From positions 372,001 to 436,000 of the forward strand of contig NZ_FOTE01000002.1 of NCBI RefSeq assembly GCF_900114475.1: a stretch of DNA of 64,000 nucleotides, read 5' to 3'. Below, piece by piece: positions 43,570-52,615 of the stretch. How positions within the stretch are numbered: position 1 is the stretch's first letter; each line of letters starts with the position of its first letter. The notes below the pieces were generated by a model. The model searched no databases, was not told the origin of the DNA, and saw only the letters and a list, made by a program, of their open reading frames with translations. The position numbers were made by a program, and so were the translations under genes. This stretch comes from Paenibacillus sp. 1_12. Its GTDB lineage: Bacteria > Bacillota > Bacilli > Paenibacillales > NBRC-103111.

Positions 43570-44421
43570 CTACAGCTCTCGTTTGGTTTTCAACTGGTTG
43601 CGTTGGTCTCTGGGGGAAATCCCTCTGTACAGCTTGAATTGCTTATTAAAGTAACTCAAGGAATGGAACCCGCATTCAAAAGCGATGTCAGTGATCGATT
43701 TGGTCGTGTGGTCCAGCAGATAGACCGCAGATTGTAATCGAAGGCGGCTAATAAACTCATTGGGGGAAAGATTCGTAATGCCTTTGAATTTTTTATAAAA
43801 CAATGTTTTTCGCAGATTGGACATCACAATCATATCATTTATATCGATATCCTCGGAGAAATGGGACAGCATATATTGAATGACATTAATGATCCCTTGG
43901 TCCGTTTTTGAATTAGCTAATTCAGCCTGCTGCATAGCTTCATAATAGCGGAATATCATAACAAGAATATCGATAAAATAAAGAAATTGCTTGGCTCTCC
44001 ACCCGGGAAGCTGCTCTTCCCCTTCGGCTATCGCAAGCTTGGAAGCGTGTTGTATGGCTTGAGCATACGGTGTATGCGCAGGAATTAATGGCGAAAACTT
44101 GTCAGCTGCATAAAATGGCGTCAGCAGCTTATGCCCTTCTGGAATGGATCTTGCAATGGAAGGGGCAAACAACACCATCGTCCATTCCACCGGTTTATCG
44201 CCATCCTCAGCCAGATTCCAGTGCGGCTCAAAAGGACGAAACACATAAACATCGCCAGGCTTGCCATGGTAATCACGGTCGCTCAGATGATATTTCACAT
44301 TATTTTTTAGCACGATGCTAATCTCAAGCGCATCATGAACATGCAGCTCGTGCTCGGTTAAAGTACCGACTTTTTTGACAAAATTAAGTTCATCGTCCAA
44401 CCGAATATCATCGTAAAACAT
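43570..44421 (-). CDS. AraC-family transcriptional regulator with cupin sensor domain
   Basis: 283 residues from ATG at 44421, preceded by GGAGGG about 7 bases upstream. An ATG at 44439 is possible but less well placed. The N-terminal cupin part has LTEHELHVHDALEISIVLKN and GDVYVFRPFEPHWN. The C-terminal DNA-binding part has INDMIVMSNLRKTLFYKKFK, FISRLRLQSAVYLLDHTTKS and ITDIAFECGFHSLSYFNKQF. It probably senses a sugar and regulates genes outside or next to this spot. It is divergent from nothing nearby and its target cannot be read. Confidence 0.88.
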   Translation of the reverse strand: MFYDDIRLDDELNFVKKVGTLTEHELHVHDALEISIVLKNNVKYHLSDRDYHGKPGDVYVFRPFEPHWNLAEDGDKPVEWTMVLFAPSIARSIPEGHKLLTPFYAADKFSPLIPAHTPYAQAIQHASKLAIAEGEEQLPGWRAKQFLYFIDILVMIFRYYEAMQQAELANSKTDQGIINVIQYMLSHFSEDIDINDMIVMSNLRKTLFYKKFKGITNLSPNEFISRLRLQSAVYLLDHTTKSITDIAFECGFHSLSYFNKQFKLYRGISPRDQRNQLKTKREL

Positions 44422-44527
44422 AGCTGCTCCCTCCATCATCCCAGCTGAAGCTGAAATACTTGTCAGCCTTTAAGTATAGCAGAACTCTTTTTAACATGAA
44501 AGCGATTCCAAAATTCATAAAATCACA

Positions 44528-44553
44528 AAGGATACCAGTCACCCGGTATCCTT
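44528..44553 (-). terminator. Terminator after the NEAT-SLH gene
   Basis: AAGGATACC at 44528-44536 pairs perfectly with GGTATCCTT at 44545-44553, 30 bases past the stop codon on the minus strand, followed by TTTGTGATTTT. Confidence 0.75.
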
Positions 44554-44584
44554 CGTGTATAAAACGGATATTAGTTAGTTATAA

Positions 44585-47500
44585 CTATTTGACTTGGTCC
44601 AGCAGCTTGGCAATTAGGGTAACTGCTTCTGCACGGGTTGCACTCGCATTTGGCGCAAACAAATTATTGTCTCTTCCGTTAATGATTCCCTTATTGGCAG
44701 CAGCAGCAACATGCGGACGTGCCCAAGATGGAATGTGTTCTGCATCTGCAAACGAGAGCATTTCTTTTCCATCAGTAGGAAGCTCTAATGCCCTGCCCAC
44801 CATCACAGCAATTTCCGATCTGGAAATTTTGCGGTCTGCACGGAATGTTTGATCCTCATAGCTCGTAATAATACCTGCACCTACTGTCTGAGCCAAGTGT
44901 GGTTTCACCCATTCTGGAATGCTAGAGAGGTCAGCAAAAGCTAATTCGGTAGCTTTACCCTCTAATTTAAGCGCTCGACTGATCATTACCGTAAATTCAG
45001 CACGATTGATTTCACCGTCAGGGCGGAACGAACCATCCTCATACCCATTTACGATACCAAGTGCCAATGCACGCTCAATAGCTGCTTTACTCCAATGGTT
45101 CTGGATATCGTTTAGAATGGTCTGCCCTGCTGTTGGATTAACCATTGGTTGATTACCCTCGATGATTGAGGTCAAGGTTGCATTCTGATCAATGGCCTTC
45201 ATGCTGGACTTATCGTACGCTACTTCAACCTCATAGGACTGGATGTTATTGGGTGCCGTCTCATCCAGTTTGACCCAAGCTTTTGATCTCGCCGATAAAT
45301 CCTTTACTTCGTATTCGATCTCACGTGTATTCGTCACATCATTCTTGCTGAGGACACTAACCTCTGACAAGCTTCCATTTTGCTCAACCCTAAACTCAGC
45401 AATTTCTTTACTTTGTTTAAGGATAAAAGAAATATATGGCTTCCCACCCATAATCCTTACAATACCCGGTCTTGTCACATACTCCTCAATGACCGATTTC
45501 TCATCAGTTCCGCTTTTGAAAATCGTGAAGTTCATACTGTACTTGCCATCAACCAACGTAGATGACACTGCAGCTGAACCGCCTCCAGAGCCGCCTCCAG
45601 AGTTGCCTGTGCCTGGCGTTGTTGGCGTTGTTGGTTCGTCAGGTACATTGACTGGAATGACCTTGTCAAATACCAGTTTAAAGGTATGAGCTTCCCCTTC
45701 TGAACCGGTTAATTGAAGTGCATAGGTAGCTGTCAAATCCTCAGTTTCGAACTCTACCTGCCTGGTGCTTTCCTCATTAGCCAGTACTCTAACAATCCCG
45801 GATTGTTTAAGTGAGTATTGCGGCAATAACTCGGATATGGTGCCATCAGCTTTAATAAGTTGAATTTTCGAAACCGTTACTCCACTTTTTAATTTAATTA
45901 CTGCCATTTTCTTGCCGTTAACAACTTTCAGAGTGCCTCCATTGGCGACATAGTTACTGATTGGAGTTCCGGAACCATCCTCTGACACTGCTGCTTTGAA
46001 GGTAAAGCTGTATTCACCGTTTTTAACCGGCTTATTTAAATCAATAGCCTTATCGACTGCTGCTGCTTTGAACAAAGTCAATGCTGCTTGCAGAGATGCC
46101 TGTGCTCCATCCAATTGCTGCTGGGTTGCAGCTGTAAGACCAGCCGTTGCCTTGGCTTCGTTAATAGCCACTAGCAATGTGCTCTTAGCACCTGTTGGAT
46201 ATTGGCCATTATTGGTTCCTTCTACAGCTGCATCATGGAAGGCTTGAGCTTCTGCTATGAGTGCTTGTAAGGAGATTGTTTTCACAATATCAAATCTCAA
46301 GCGAATCGAATGATCCATTTCATAAGGCGATCCATTCGGGAGTTTGGTAGACACATGTACCGCTGCATTCAGCAACGCCGTCATGTCGCTCACCTCAAAC
46401 TCAACCACTCTTGTATTCGCTGCTGCATCTGTGCTGACTACAGTCGTTTCGACCAAAGTACCGTTCTGCTCAACCTTGAAGCTCGGCACCACCGTGCTTT
46501 CTTTGATCGTGACCGATACCTTGTTCTTGCCATTCATAATCTTCCATTTCGCTGGTTTGTTAAAGTACTTATCCATGGAGGAAGCTTCATCCTTGGTTGC
46601 ATGCAACGCTGTGAAGTTCAAATCTCGTTCGGAGGTTATACTGGAAAAAACAAGCTCCACATCGTAATCATTGTCATACAAGAAAGTCGGCGTCACCTGC
46701 CAGTAAATTTTCACCCATCCGTTCAATCGTTTAGTCAAATCATTGACTTCGAATTTAATGACTCGGGAGTTGTTAACGGCATCACGGCTTACGATATCCG
46801 CTTCTTTCAAAACTCCAGCCTGCTCAGTCTTGAACGAAGTGATTTCAGCACTTTGCAGCAAATTAAACGAAACGTATTGTTTACCGCCGACAACCGTCAA
46901 TTTGCCACTGCTCTTGTCTACGTAATCGTACATCACCGAATTCTCATTCGTGCCTTTTTTGTAAATGTTGTAGTTGATTGCATACTGACCGTCAGCTAAT
47001 CCTCCCGTTCCTGTCCCCGGGTTAGTGACAACAACTACCACTGCTTTGAACGCAGTCAATGCTGCTTGCAGTGATGCCTGTGCTCCATCCACTTGCGGCT
47101 GGGTTACGGTTGCATTGCCAGCTGTTGCCTTGGCTACGTTAATAGCCACTAGCAATGTGCTCTTAGCACCTATTGGATATTGGCCATTATTGGTTCCTTC
47201 TACAGCTGCATCATGGAAGGCTTGAGCTTCTGTTATGAGTGCTTGTAAATAGCCTTTAAACATCACGTTATCAAATTTTAAGCGAATCGAATGATCCATT
47301 TCATAAGACGATCCATTAGTGAGTTGGCTAGACACATGTACCATAGCATTCAAAAATGCCGTCATGTCGCTCACTTCAAACTCAACCACTCTTGTATTCG
47401 CTGCTACATCCGTGCTGACTACAGTCGTTTCCACCAAAGCACCGTTTTGCTCTACTTTGAAGCTTGGCACCGCCTTGTTGTCATTGATCGTGACCGATAC

Positions 47501-47773
47501 CTTGTTCTTGCCATTCACAATCTTCCATTTGGCTGGTTTGTTAAAGTAAGTATTCATGGTGGAAGCTTGATCCTTGGTTGCATGCAAGGCTGTGAAGTTC
47601 AACTCTTGATATACACTATCGCTCACATTTCCGCCATAGACCGAAGTCGTGGTAGATTCTAATTGTACGATAGGATTGTTGCTGACCGCCATGGCATCCG
47701 GAAGCGGGATACCTGCTAGCAGGACAAACAGGATGAGTAAGCTTGACAAGACTTTCTTATATTGCGCGTTCAC
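44585..47773 (-). CDS. Cell-surface heme-binding-type protein: five NEAT-like domains and three SLH domains
   Basis: 1062 residues from GTG at 47773, with AAAGGAG 7 bases upstream. A signal peptide ends near PLPDAMA (residue 29). NEAT-like domains lie at about 55-168, 259-377, 385-495, 583-703 and 740-855, with FIVAR-like helical spacers at 174-244 and 501-571. A Pro/Thr and Gly/Ser linker sits at 711-735. Three SLH motifs (887-935, 945-995, 1006-1058) anchor it to cell-wall polymer. Domain 2 has the heme-binding pair Tyr366-x3-Tyr370. Domains 1 and 3 have Tyr157-x3-His161 and Tyr484-x3-His488. Domains 4 and 5 lack the pair. Fur-box-like sites upstream fit heme-iron uptake under iron limitation. 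Confidence 0.9.
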   Translation of the reverse strand: MNAQYKKVLSSLLILFVLLAGIPLPDAMAVSNNPIVQLESTTTSVYGGNVSDSVYQELNFTALHATKDQASTMNTYFNKPAKWKIVNGKNKVSVTINDNKAVPSFKVEQNGALVETTVVSTDVAANTRVVEFEVSDMTAFLNAMVHVSSQLTNGSSYEMDHSIRLKFDNVMFKGYLQALITEAQAFHDAAVEGTNNGQYPIGAKSTLLVAINVAKATAGNATVTQPQVDGAQASLQAALTAFKAVVVVVTNPGTGTGGLADGQYAINYNIYKKGTNENSVMYDYVDKSSGKLTVVGGKQYVSFNLLQSAEITSFKTEQAGVLKEADIVSRDAVNNSRVIKFEVNDLTKRLNGWVKIYWQVTPTFLYDNDYDVELVFSSITSERDLNFTALHATKDEASSMDKYFNKPAKWKIMNGKNKVSVTIKESTVVPSFKVEQNGTLVETTVVSTDAAANTRVVEFEVSDMTALLNAAVHVSTKLPNGSPYEMDHSIRLRFDIVKTISLQALIAEAQAFHDAAVEGTNNGQYPTGAKSTLLVAINEAKATAGLTAATQQQLDGAQASLQAALTLFKAAAVDKAIDLNKPVKNGEYSFTFKAAVSEDGSGTPISNYVANGGTLKVVNGKKMAVIKLKSGVTVSKIQLIKADGTISELLPQYSLKQSGIVRVLANEESTRQVEFETEDLTATYALQLTGSEGEAHTFKLVFDKVIPVNVPDEPTTPTTPGTGNSGGGSGGGSAAVSSTLVDGKYSMNFTIFKSGTDEKSVIEEYVTRPGIVRIMGGKPYISFILKQSKEIAEFRVEQNGSLSEVSVLSKNDVTNTREIEYEVKDLSARSKAWVKLDETAPNNIQSYEVEVAYDKSSMKAIDQNATLTSIIEGNQPMVNPTAGQTILNDIQNHWSKAAIERALALGIVNGYEDGSFRPDGEINRAEFTVMISRALKLEGKATELAFADLSSIPEWVKPHLAQTVGAGIITSYEDQTFRADRKISRSEIAVMVGRALELPTDGKEMLSFADAEHIPSWARPHVAAAANKGIINGRDNNLFAPNASATRAEAVTLIAKLLDQVK
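46061..47605 (-). repeat. Internal gene duplication: NEAT+FIVAR unit present twice
   Basis: DNA at 47042-47605 (residues 57-244) and 46061-46621 (residues 385-571) is nearly the same, differing at scattered positions. The two copies are separated by the second NEAT domain. The high identity suggests a recent duplication or ongoing gene conversion. Confidence 0.8.
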
Positions 47774-47851
47774 AGTATCTCTCCTTTACGAATAAGCAGC
47801 TTCGATAGGCCACCGATAAAACTCAGCAAGGGCTAATAGTTCCTTTAAATA

Positions 47852-47873
47852 ATAACGATAATCATTCTCATTA
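47852..47873 (-). promoter_or_regulatory. Fur-box-like site proximal to the NEAT-SLH gene
   Basis: On the minus strand the sequence reads TAATGAGAATGATTATCGTTA, a close match to the GATAATGATAATCATTATC consensus. It lies about 80 bases before the GTG start and covers the spacer of a weak TTAATG-17-TATTTA promoter. Confidence 0.75.
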
Positions 47874-47984
47874 ATATCACAAAAAAAATATTATTACGCC
47901 TTCTTATTCACTTTGTATTTGCTAATCAATCTTCATTCCTAACGTATACCGAGATAAATGGATTGCCGTATGCATACAATTTCG

Positions 47985-48014
47985 ATAATAAATGAAGGAG
48001 CAAATAATTGTCAA
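47985..48014 (-). promoter_or_regulatory. Sigma-A-like promoter toward the NEAT-SLH gene
   Basis: TTGACA (48009-48014) and TATTAT (47985-47990) on the minus strand are separated by 18 bases. Transcription would start about 200 bases before the GTG of the NEAT-SLH gene and read through the proximal Fur-box-like site. Confidence 0.5.
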
Positions 48015-48069
48015 CCCCCAAATAAATATATTTGTGCTTGATAGGTGGCATTAAAATTTGTTATAAATT

Positions 48070-48104
48070 TTATCATTGACAATGAGAATCATTTTCAATA
48101 TTAT
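48070..48104. promoter_or_regulatory. Distal Fur-box-like site within overlapping opposed promoters
   Basis: AATGAGAATCATTTTCAAT (from 48082) resembles a Fur box. On the plus strand it fills the 17-base spacer of TTGACA (48076) and TATTAT (48099). On the minus strand the same bases fill the 17-base spacer of TTGAAA (48093-48098) and TGATAA (48070-48075). One bound Fur dimer could block both directions. Confidence 0.65.
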
Positions 48105-48203
48105 TTAATTTAATGTGTAATTATTCACTTTAATTTCTGAAGGATGATAGGTTCAACCCGTGCTGAGCATTGGCAATCCCTCTACCCACTAATCTGATGC
48201 CTC

Positions 48204-48245
48204 TGAAAAAAATAATGCTACTCACGTTATACAACCATGAGTAGC
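48204..48245 (-). terminator. Terminator after the PhyH-type gene
   Basis: GCTACTCA at 48217-48224 pairs with TGAGTAGC at 48238-48245. On the minus strand the stem is followed by ATTATTTTTTTC. It ends the leftward operon that begins at 54507. On the plus strand it could also end a short transcript, but without a T-run. Confidence 0.8.
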
Positions 48246-48299
48246 TTAACATGAATTAATCACAACAATTAAATCATAATAATTCATGCAGCAGTACAA

Positions 48300-49016
48300 T
48301 CACCTCTTGTAAGGTGACAAATCTTCGCGGTCTGTCAGCAGCTTACCAGTCTCGGCATATCGACAGACGGCCGATGCCACCTGGAAAGCATATGCTCTTC
48401 TTGGCAGGTCAGTATGGTTGGTTTTACTATGATGCAGCGTTTCCCTATGGAAAATAACAGCATCTCCGGGAGCCATAGGCTTGCAGGCTATTCCATTTTC
48501 CGGTTCAGCAGCACGGCGATGCGTTTCTCCAGCTTCATTCAGATCCTTTTGGCGACCCAAGCGATGGGATCTAGGTGCCAACCACAAGCCAGCGTTTTCT
48601 TGAGTGATATGATCCAATGCGACAAAGCCATTAAGCATATGCCCCAGAATATGGGTGTACATATTATCCTGATGCCAGGCTAAGCCTTCACCACGGGGAG
48701 GAACCACTGCATACATCCCCATCCACAGCTTAACATCATCACCCAAAATGCGTTCAAAGGATTCAATAATTGTTGTATTGCTCAGGAAATTGACTGTTTC
48801 CGGGAACTGCGCCTGACTTTTAGCCAAGCTCAAAGTCGGATTGGACTTCCATTTGCCATCATGGGACTGCTGGGTTGCAAATTCCGCATTTTCCTGGTTA
48901 ATTTTATCAACCGTTTCTTGGGTCAAAAATCCGGGTGCGTAGAAATAACCTTCGCGATAAAATTGTTCAATCATTTCCTCAGTCAATACAAAATTCGATG
49001 CGTTGGTCATTAGCAT
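48300..49016 (-). CDS. PhyH-type Fe(II)/2-oxoglutarate dioxygenase-like protein
   Basis: 238 residues. The iron-binding facial triad is visible: His and Asp in LAWHQDNMYT and the distal His in RETLHHSKTN, with the 2-oxoglutarate-binding Arg in LPRRAYAFQ. The fold is that of phytanoyl-CoA dioxygenase relatives, which hydroxylate small molecules using oxygen and 2-oxoglutarate. AAGGAGG lies 9 bases before the ATG. It is last in an operon with a sugar transporter and two glycosidase-like enzymes, so its substrate may be a sugar-linked compound. It is unusual company for a dioxygenase. Confidence 0.9.
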   Translation of the reverse strand: MLMTNASNFVLTEEMIEQFYREGYFYAPGFLTQETVDKINQENAEFATQQSHDGKWKSNPTLSLAKSQAQFPETVNFLSNTTIIESFERILGDDVKLWMGMYAVVPPRGEGLAWHQDNMYTHILGHMLNGFVALDHITQENAGLWLAPRSHRLGRQKDLNEAGETHRRAAEPENGIACKPMAPGDAVIFHRETLHHSKTNHTDLPRRAYAFQVASAVCRYAETGKLLTDREDLSPYKR

Positions 49017-49138
49017 GGGTTGAATCCTCCTTGATTGGTTTGCAATAAATATAGCAAAGAAACACTTTATTCACTGCTTCAATCCAATCAATTAGTTGTA
49101 CTTTTGTTCATGAGACTTAGTTCATCATATGGCGGGTT

Positions 49139-50062
49139 CTAATTCGATTTCGGCCAATGCCACTCTATCAGGTCATCACTCCAAGCGATTCCAATACAAG
49201 CGTGTGTATCAAAGATGACCTGCTCGTCCTCAGGACCGCTCCCATGAAAGAACATCAGAAATTTTCCAATCCCTTCAACCTGCTTACAATCCAATACGAA
49301 ACCCGCTGTAATCCTGCCTTTTGCCCATTCCCATTCCTGCTGCCCCAAGGTCAGCAAACGGTTTTGATGCGTCCAGCTTTTCAAATCCGATGATCTCATC
49401 ACTCCGATACCGTTCTCGGGTGAGTGGAACATCACATATTCATTGTCTATTTGGAGAATGCACACGTTCTCTCCAGCACGCTCGTTTCCATAATAAGTCC
49501 AGTTCTCTAAATCATAGGAGTACGAGAGACTTACCCCATTTTGCTTGTAAAAGCACCACCATTTCCCCGAATCTTTATTATCTTTAATCAAATAAGGATC
49601 AATCATCCGTCCCATTTGCTCAGCGGGAACCTCTGGGCCTTTTAACAACAGCAATTCCGGCTCTGCCCAGTTCACAAGATCCTCGCTCGTCATCGTCCAG
49701 ATTCGGGAGTCACGGCTGCCATACTTCTCACCGTCTGGTCGCGGATAGGTTTGCAGACACATCACCCAACGATTCTGATAGCGAATCACATTGCCAGGAC
49801 TGGAATAATTCAAGCTTCGGTCTCTCGGTGTCAATTTCCTTGGCTCGCTCCACGTCAACAAATCCTTGCTTTCACTCGTAGCTGTATACATGTATATACT
49901 TCCATCCGGCTCTGTTTCCGTTAGCGTATAAAACAACCTGAATACACCTTCATGATGCATTGCAGCCGGATCGCGGTAAGCGATCCGGCTATTGCCTTGC
50001 AGCAAAATAGGTGATGATATTTCATCCAGTCTCAAGACAGCCAAATTCATCCCTCCATTCAT
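49139..50062 (-). CDS. Five-bladed beta-propeller glycosidase (GH43/GH32-like)
   Basis: 307 residues without a signal peptide. Repeated propeller strands end in sequences such as SKDLLTWSEPRKL, SEDLVNWAEPEL, SYDLENWTYYG and SSDLKSWTHQNR (the x-DL-x-W repeat). The start of blade 1 has RIAYRDPAAMHHEG with the probable nucleophile-position Asp. Similar proteins hydrolyse furanosides or pyranosides, or have unassigned function. It follows the GH43-type gene by 42 bases on the same strand and probably acts on the same imported oligosaccharide. Confidence 0.78.
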   Translation of the reverse strand: MNGGMNLAVLRLDEISSPILLQGNSRIAYRDPAAMHHEGVFRLFYTLTETEPDGSIYMYTATSESKDLLTWSEPRKLTPRDRSLNYSSPGNVIRYQNRWVMCLQTYPRPDGEKYGSRDSRIWTMTSEDLVNWAEPELLLLKGPEVPAEQMGRMIDPYLIKDNKDSGKWWCFYKQNGVSLSYSYDLENWTYYGNERAGENVCILQIDNEYVMFHSPENGIGVMRSSDLKSWTHQNRLLTLGQQEWEWAKGRITAGFVLDCKQVEGIGKFLMFFHGSGPEDEQVIFDTHACIGIAWSDDLIEWHWPKSN

Positions 50063-50104
50063 ACATCAAGCTATTGATGAGATCCGATCTAAGCTGAGGC
50101 TGAT

Positions 50105-51010
50105 TCAAGCACTTGGCCTAAAGTCTTCGGATTTCTTTATAGGCCGAATTTGTCCGTTCACATCGAATTCGATGCGAAACGCACCCGGCTTTTCCTTGAA
50201 CGGAGCACTGTCGTTATTGCCAAAAAATGTACTCCACCACTGACCTGCTTTATCCTGAAAAATCGTATTATGCCCACCGTGCGGAATCGCTACATATCGG
50301 TCGCCATACGGACCATACAGCTGATCAGAGCTTGCCGCAAAGCAGTGATAATCACCGTCTACAAAATCCGCACCGACCAGATGGTATCGTCCTTCTGCTT
50401 TAAACAGAAACGTTCCTTCGAAGCCGACATGCTCGGCATTGGCAGGTTTTAGCTGCTGCAGTTCCTCTGCCAATGCCGTCAAATCTTCATTCATTCTCGC
50501 AATTTTACCATTATCACATAAGAAGTATACCTGACCGTCATCATCTTGAAAAAGTGAAGCATCAATATGAGGACTTATCGGTGCATCGACCTTCATGTTG
50601 TCCACATAAGGTCCCTCCGCCTTGCCGCTGAGGCTCCGCAGCAATCCGTTTCCAAGCCGCGGAATGCTGTAGGTGATCCAGAAGGTGCCTTTTAAATAAT
50701 GGATCTCGGGTGCCCAGAGGGGACGGAACGGCGCTCCGTCGCGCAGCTGAATTTCCTTCTGCCACGTACCGTCCCGATCCACATTCCATACGGTCGTCCG
50801 CTTGCGCGGTTCCGTAATCAGCGGTGTCCAATGCTTTAAATCTAGCGACTTCCACAGCTGAATATCTCCTGTCACCGCCCACCAATCGGGAAACCCGGTC
50901 GTTCCGGTCATGTAATAGGTACCGTCTTCCCCTAGACAAATAGAGGTATCACGAATCGGATAGTCCAAAAAAGGTGTCAGGACGTGCGGCAGTTCCGGCA
51001 TTTTCATCAT
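50105..51010 (-). CDS. Glycoside hydrolase family 43-type enzyme
   Basis: 301 residues, cytoplasmic. The three acidic residues of the family can be placed: Asp in YPIRDTSICLGEDG (base), Asp in SPHIDASLFQDDDG (pKa modulator) and Glu in VGFEGTFLFK (acid). LWAPEIHYLKGTFWITYS is the usual blade stretch. These enzymes release arabinose, xylose or galactose from plant-derived oligosaccharides. It lies 63 bases after the binding-protein gene, suggesting that it trims what the transporter imports. Plant hemicellulose or pectin side chains are the likely source. Confidence 0.88.
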   Translation of the reverse strand: MMKMPELPHVLTPFLDYPIRDTSICLGEDGTYYMTGTTGFPDWWAVTGDIQLWKSLDLKHWTPLITEPRKRTTVWNVDRDGTWQKEIQLRDGAPFRPLWAPEIHYLKGTFWITYSIPRLGNGLLRSLSGKAEGPYVDNMKVDAPISPHIDASLFQDDDGQVYFLCDNGKIARMNEDLTALAEELQQLKPANAEHVGFEGTFLFKAEGRYHLVGADFVDGDYHCFAASSDQLYGPYGDRYVAIPHGGHNTIFQDKAGQWWSTFFGNNDSAPFKEKPGAFRIEFDVNGQIRPIKKSEDFRPSA

Positions 51011-51073
51011 TGTGATCTGTTCCTTTTTGTCATGATGGGTTCGCAGTATTACAGATGATGCTTCCCATTCTGT

Positions 51074-52582
51074 TTATTTAGCGTTTTTGTTATAGTCGGC
51101 TGTAAATTCTTCCATGATCTTGTCGCCGCCGCCTTTAACCCATTTGTCTACTGCATCGCTCCAGCCTTTGTCATCCAGCTCGCCTAGAACAAACTTGGTT
51201 TGTGCATCCGTAATTGCTTTTTTCAAGTCCACGCCTTTTTGTGTGTTAGTATCGGATAATAAAGCAGCGCTTAGATCATTAACCGCGATACCTTTATTGT
51301 CAGCGAACATTTTGTCAATCTTGGTTTCAACTGCATTTTTAGTAATCTTGATCCCGCCGTACTGATCGCCCCATCTTAAGTTAACAAACTCTCCAGATAG
51401 CTGCGAGCCATCGACTCTTTTGGCTGCTCCATTTTCAACCTTGTAGTCGGTGCCTTCAATCCCATTATTGAGCAGTGTGAGCATCTCTTCATCACCCAAT
51501 TTATCGAGGAACGCAAGCACCTGCTTCATTTTGGCTTCTGTCGTTACACTTGACTTCGGAATCACAATCAGGGAATCGTAGCCGAGTGTACCTCTTACCT
51601 TTTGTCCTTGCGGGCCATCGAAATTTTGAGCAACATCAACGACCACTTTCGGATTCGCTTTAACCATATCCAAATGGCGGGAACCGCCATCATCAATTAC
51701 AGAGAAGTACATGCCTGCTTTACCTTGATTGAAGTAATCGTATTTTTTGGCAATCGGGAAATCCGGGCTGATCAGCTTTTCGCTAACCATCTTTTTGTAG
51801 AGATCCAACGATTTCTTGAACTCTGGATAGAGGAAATCCGGTGTAATCTTGCCGTCTTTCAGTCCCCAAGCATTCGGACCCCCATTATAAATGGTCAGCT
51901 GCTTCAACAATTCCATCGTAGCGTCTTCCTGGATACCCGTCGTATTGTTCTTGCCATCCTTATCAGGATCATTCAACGTGAAGGCTTTGGCCACATTGTA
52001 AATATCATCGGCCGTTTTCGGTGTTTGCAATCCCAGATTATCCAACCAATCCTTGCGGAATATCATCCCATAACGAGCCAATACGCGCTCCCGAGGGATC
52101 CCATACAGCTTGCCGCTGACGCTCGCATTTTTAACTGCAACCGGATTCATTTTACTGAGGTTTTTCGTGTCTTTAATAAATGGCGTCAAATCCCAGTACA
52201 TGCCTGACATTTGCGCGTTCAGCATGGCAGATTCCTTCGTTTTACGGATCAGCATTACATCAGGCAGCTTACCGGAAGCATTCGTTGCACTAACCTTGTC
52301 ATCATAGGCTGTACCCGCCCCAGGTACCCAGATAATATCAAGCTTCGTATTGGTATACTCCTCGATCTTTTTCTGAATAGGACTGTCCTTCTTGGGCGGC
52401 TCAGCACCTTGTTGAATCATCATAATCTGAAGCTCTAACGGTTTGGCGGGTGTGCCTGCTGCCGGTTGTCCCGCAGGTTTTTCGGTTTTACTCGTGCAGG
52501 CTGCCAGCAGTGACACTGACATGCAGGTCAAACAAACAATGCTAATCATTTTTGCAAATTTACGAGTTTCATTCTTTTTCAT
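51074..52582 (-). CDS. Extracellular solute-binding lipoprotein of a CUT1/LplA-type sugar ABC transporter
   Basis: 502 residues. The signal peptide ends in a lipobox (VSLLAACTSK). The mature part has the LplA pattern: KLPDVMLIRKTKESAML, YGMIFRKDWLDNLGLQTPKT and the loop DPDKDGKNNTTG. It binds an oligosaccharide outside the membrane and delivers it to the permeases encoded at 52616 and 53557. GAGGCGATTTTACT precedes the ATG. No ATPase gene accompanies it, as for the first sugar locus. Confidence 0.93.
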   Translation of the reverse strand: MKKNETRKFAKMISIVCLTCMSVSLLAACTSKTEKPAGQPAAGTPAKPLELQIMMIQQGAEPPKKDSPIQKKIEEYTNTKLDIIWVPGAGTAYDDKVSATNASGKLPDVMLIRKTKESAMLNAQMSGMYWDLTPFIKDTKNLSKMNPVAVKNASVSGKLYGIPRERVLARYGMIFRKDWLDNLGLQTPKTADDIYNVAKAFTLNDPDKDGKNNTTGIQEDATMELLKQLTIYNGGPNAWGLKDGKITPDFLYPEFKKSLDLYKKMVSEKLISPDFPIAKKYDYFNQGKAGMYFSVIDDGGSRHLDMVKANPKVVVDVAQNFDGPQGQKVRGTLGYDSLIVIPKSSVTTEAKMKQVLAFLDKLGDEEMLTLLNNGIEGTDYKVENGAAKRVDGSQLSGEFVNLRWGDQYGGIKITKNAVETKIDKMFADNKGIAVNDLSAALLSDTNTQKGVDLKKAITDAQTKFVLGELDDKGWSDAVDKWVKGGGDKIMEEFTADYNKNAK

Positions 52583-52615
52583 AGTAAAATCGCCTCTTTC
52601 ATCTGTAGTTTTAGT

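Larger units (their letters stand above)
47774..48203. other. Regulatory intergenic region upstream of the NEAT-SLH gene
   Basis: No convincing protein gene is present. The region holds two Fur-box-like sites and three promoter-like pairs, listed separately, and is AT-rich. The right part, 48110-48203, may be transcribed rightward from the promoter at 48076. Confidence 0.5.

Noticed and set aside
46310-46999. 229-codon plus-strand open frame
   Set aside because: It is antisense to the NEAT-SLH gene and owes its length to the repeated domain structure. A similar shadow occurs at 47291-47662.
46061-47605. Repeats resembling a CRISPR array or satellite
   Set aside because: They are two long in-frame copies of coding sequence, not short repeats with unique spacers.
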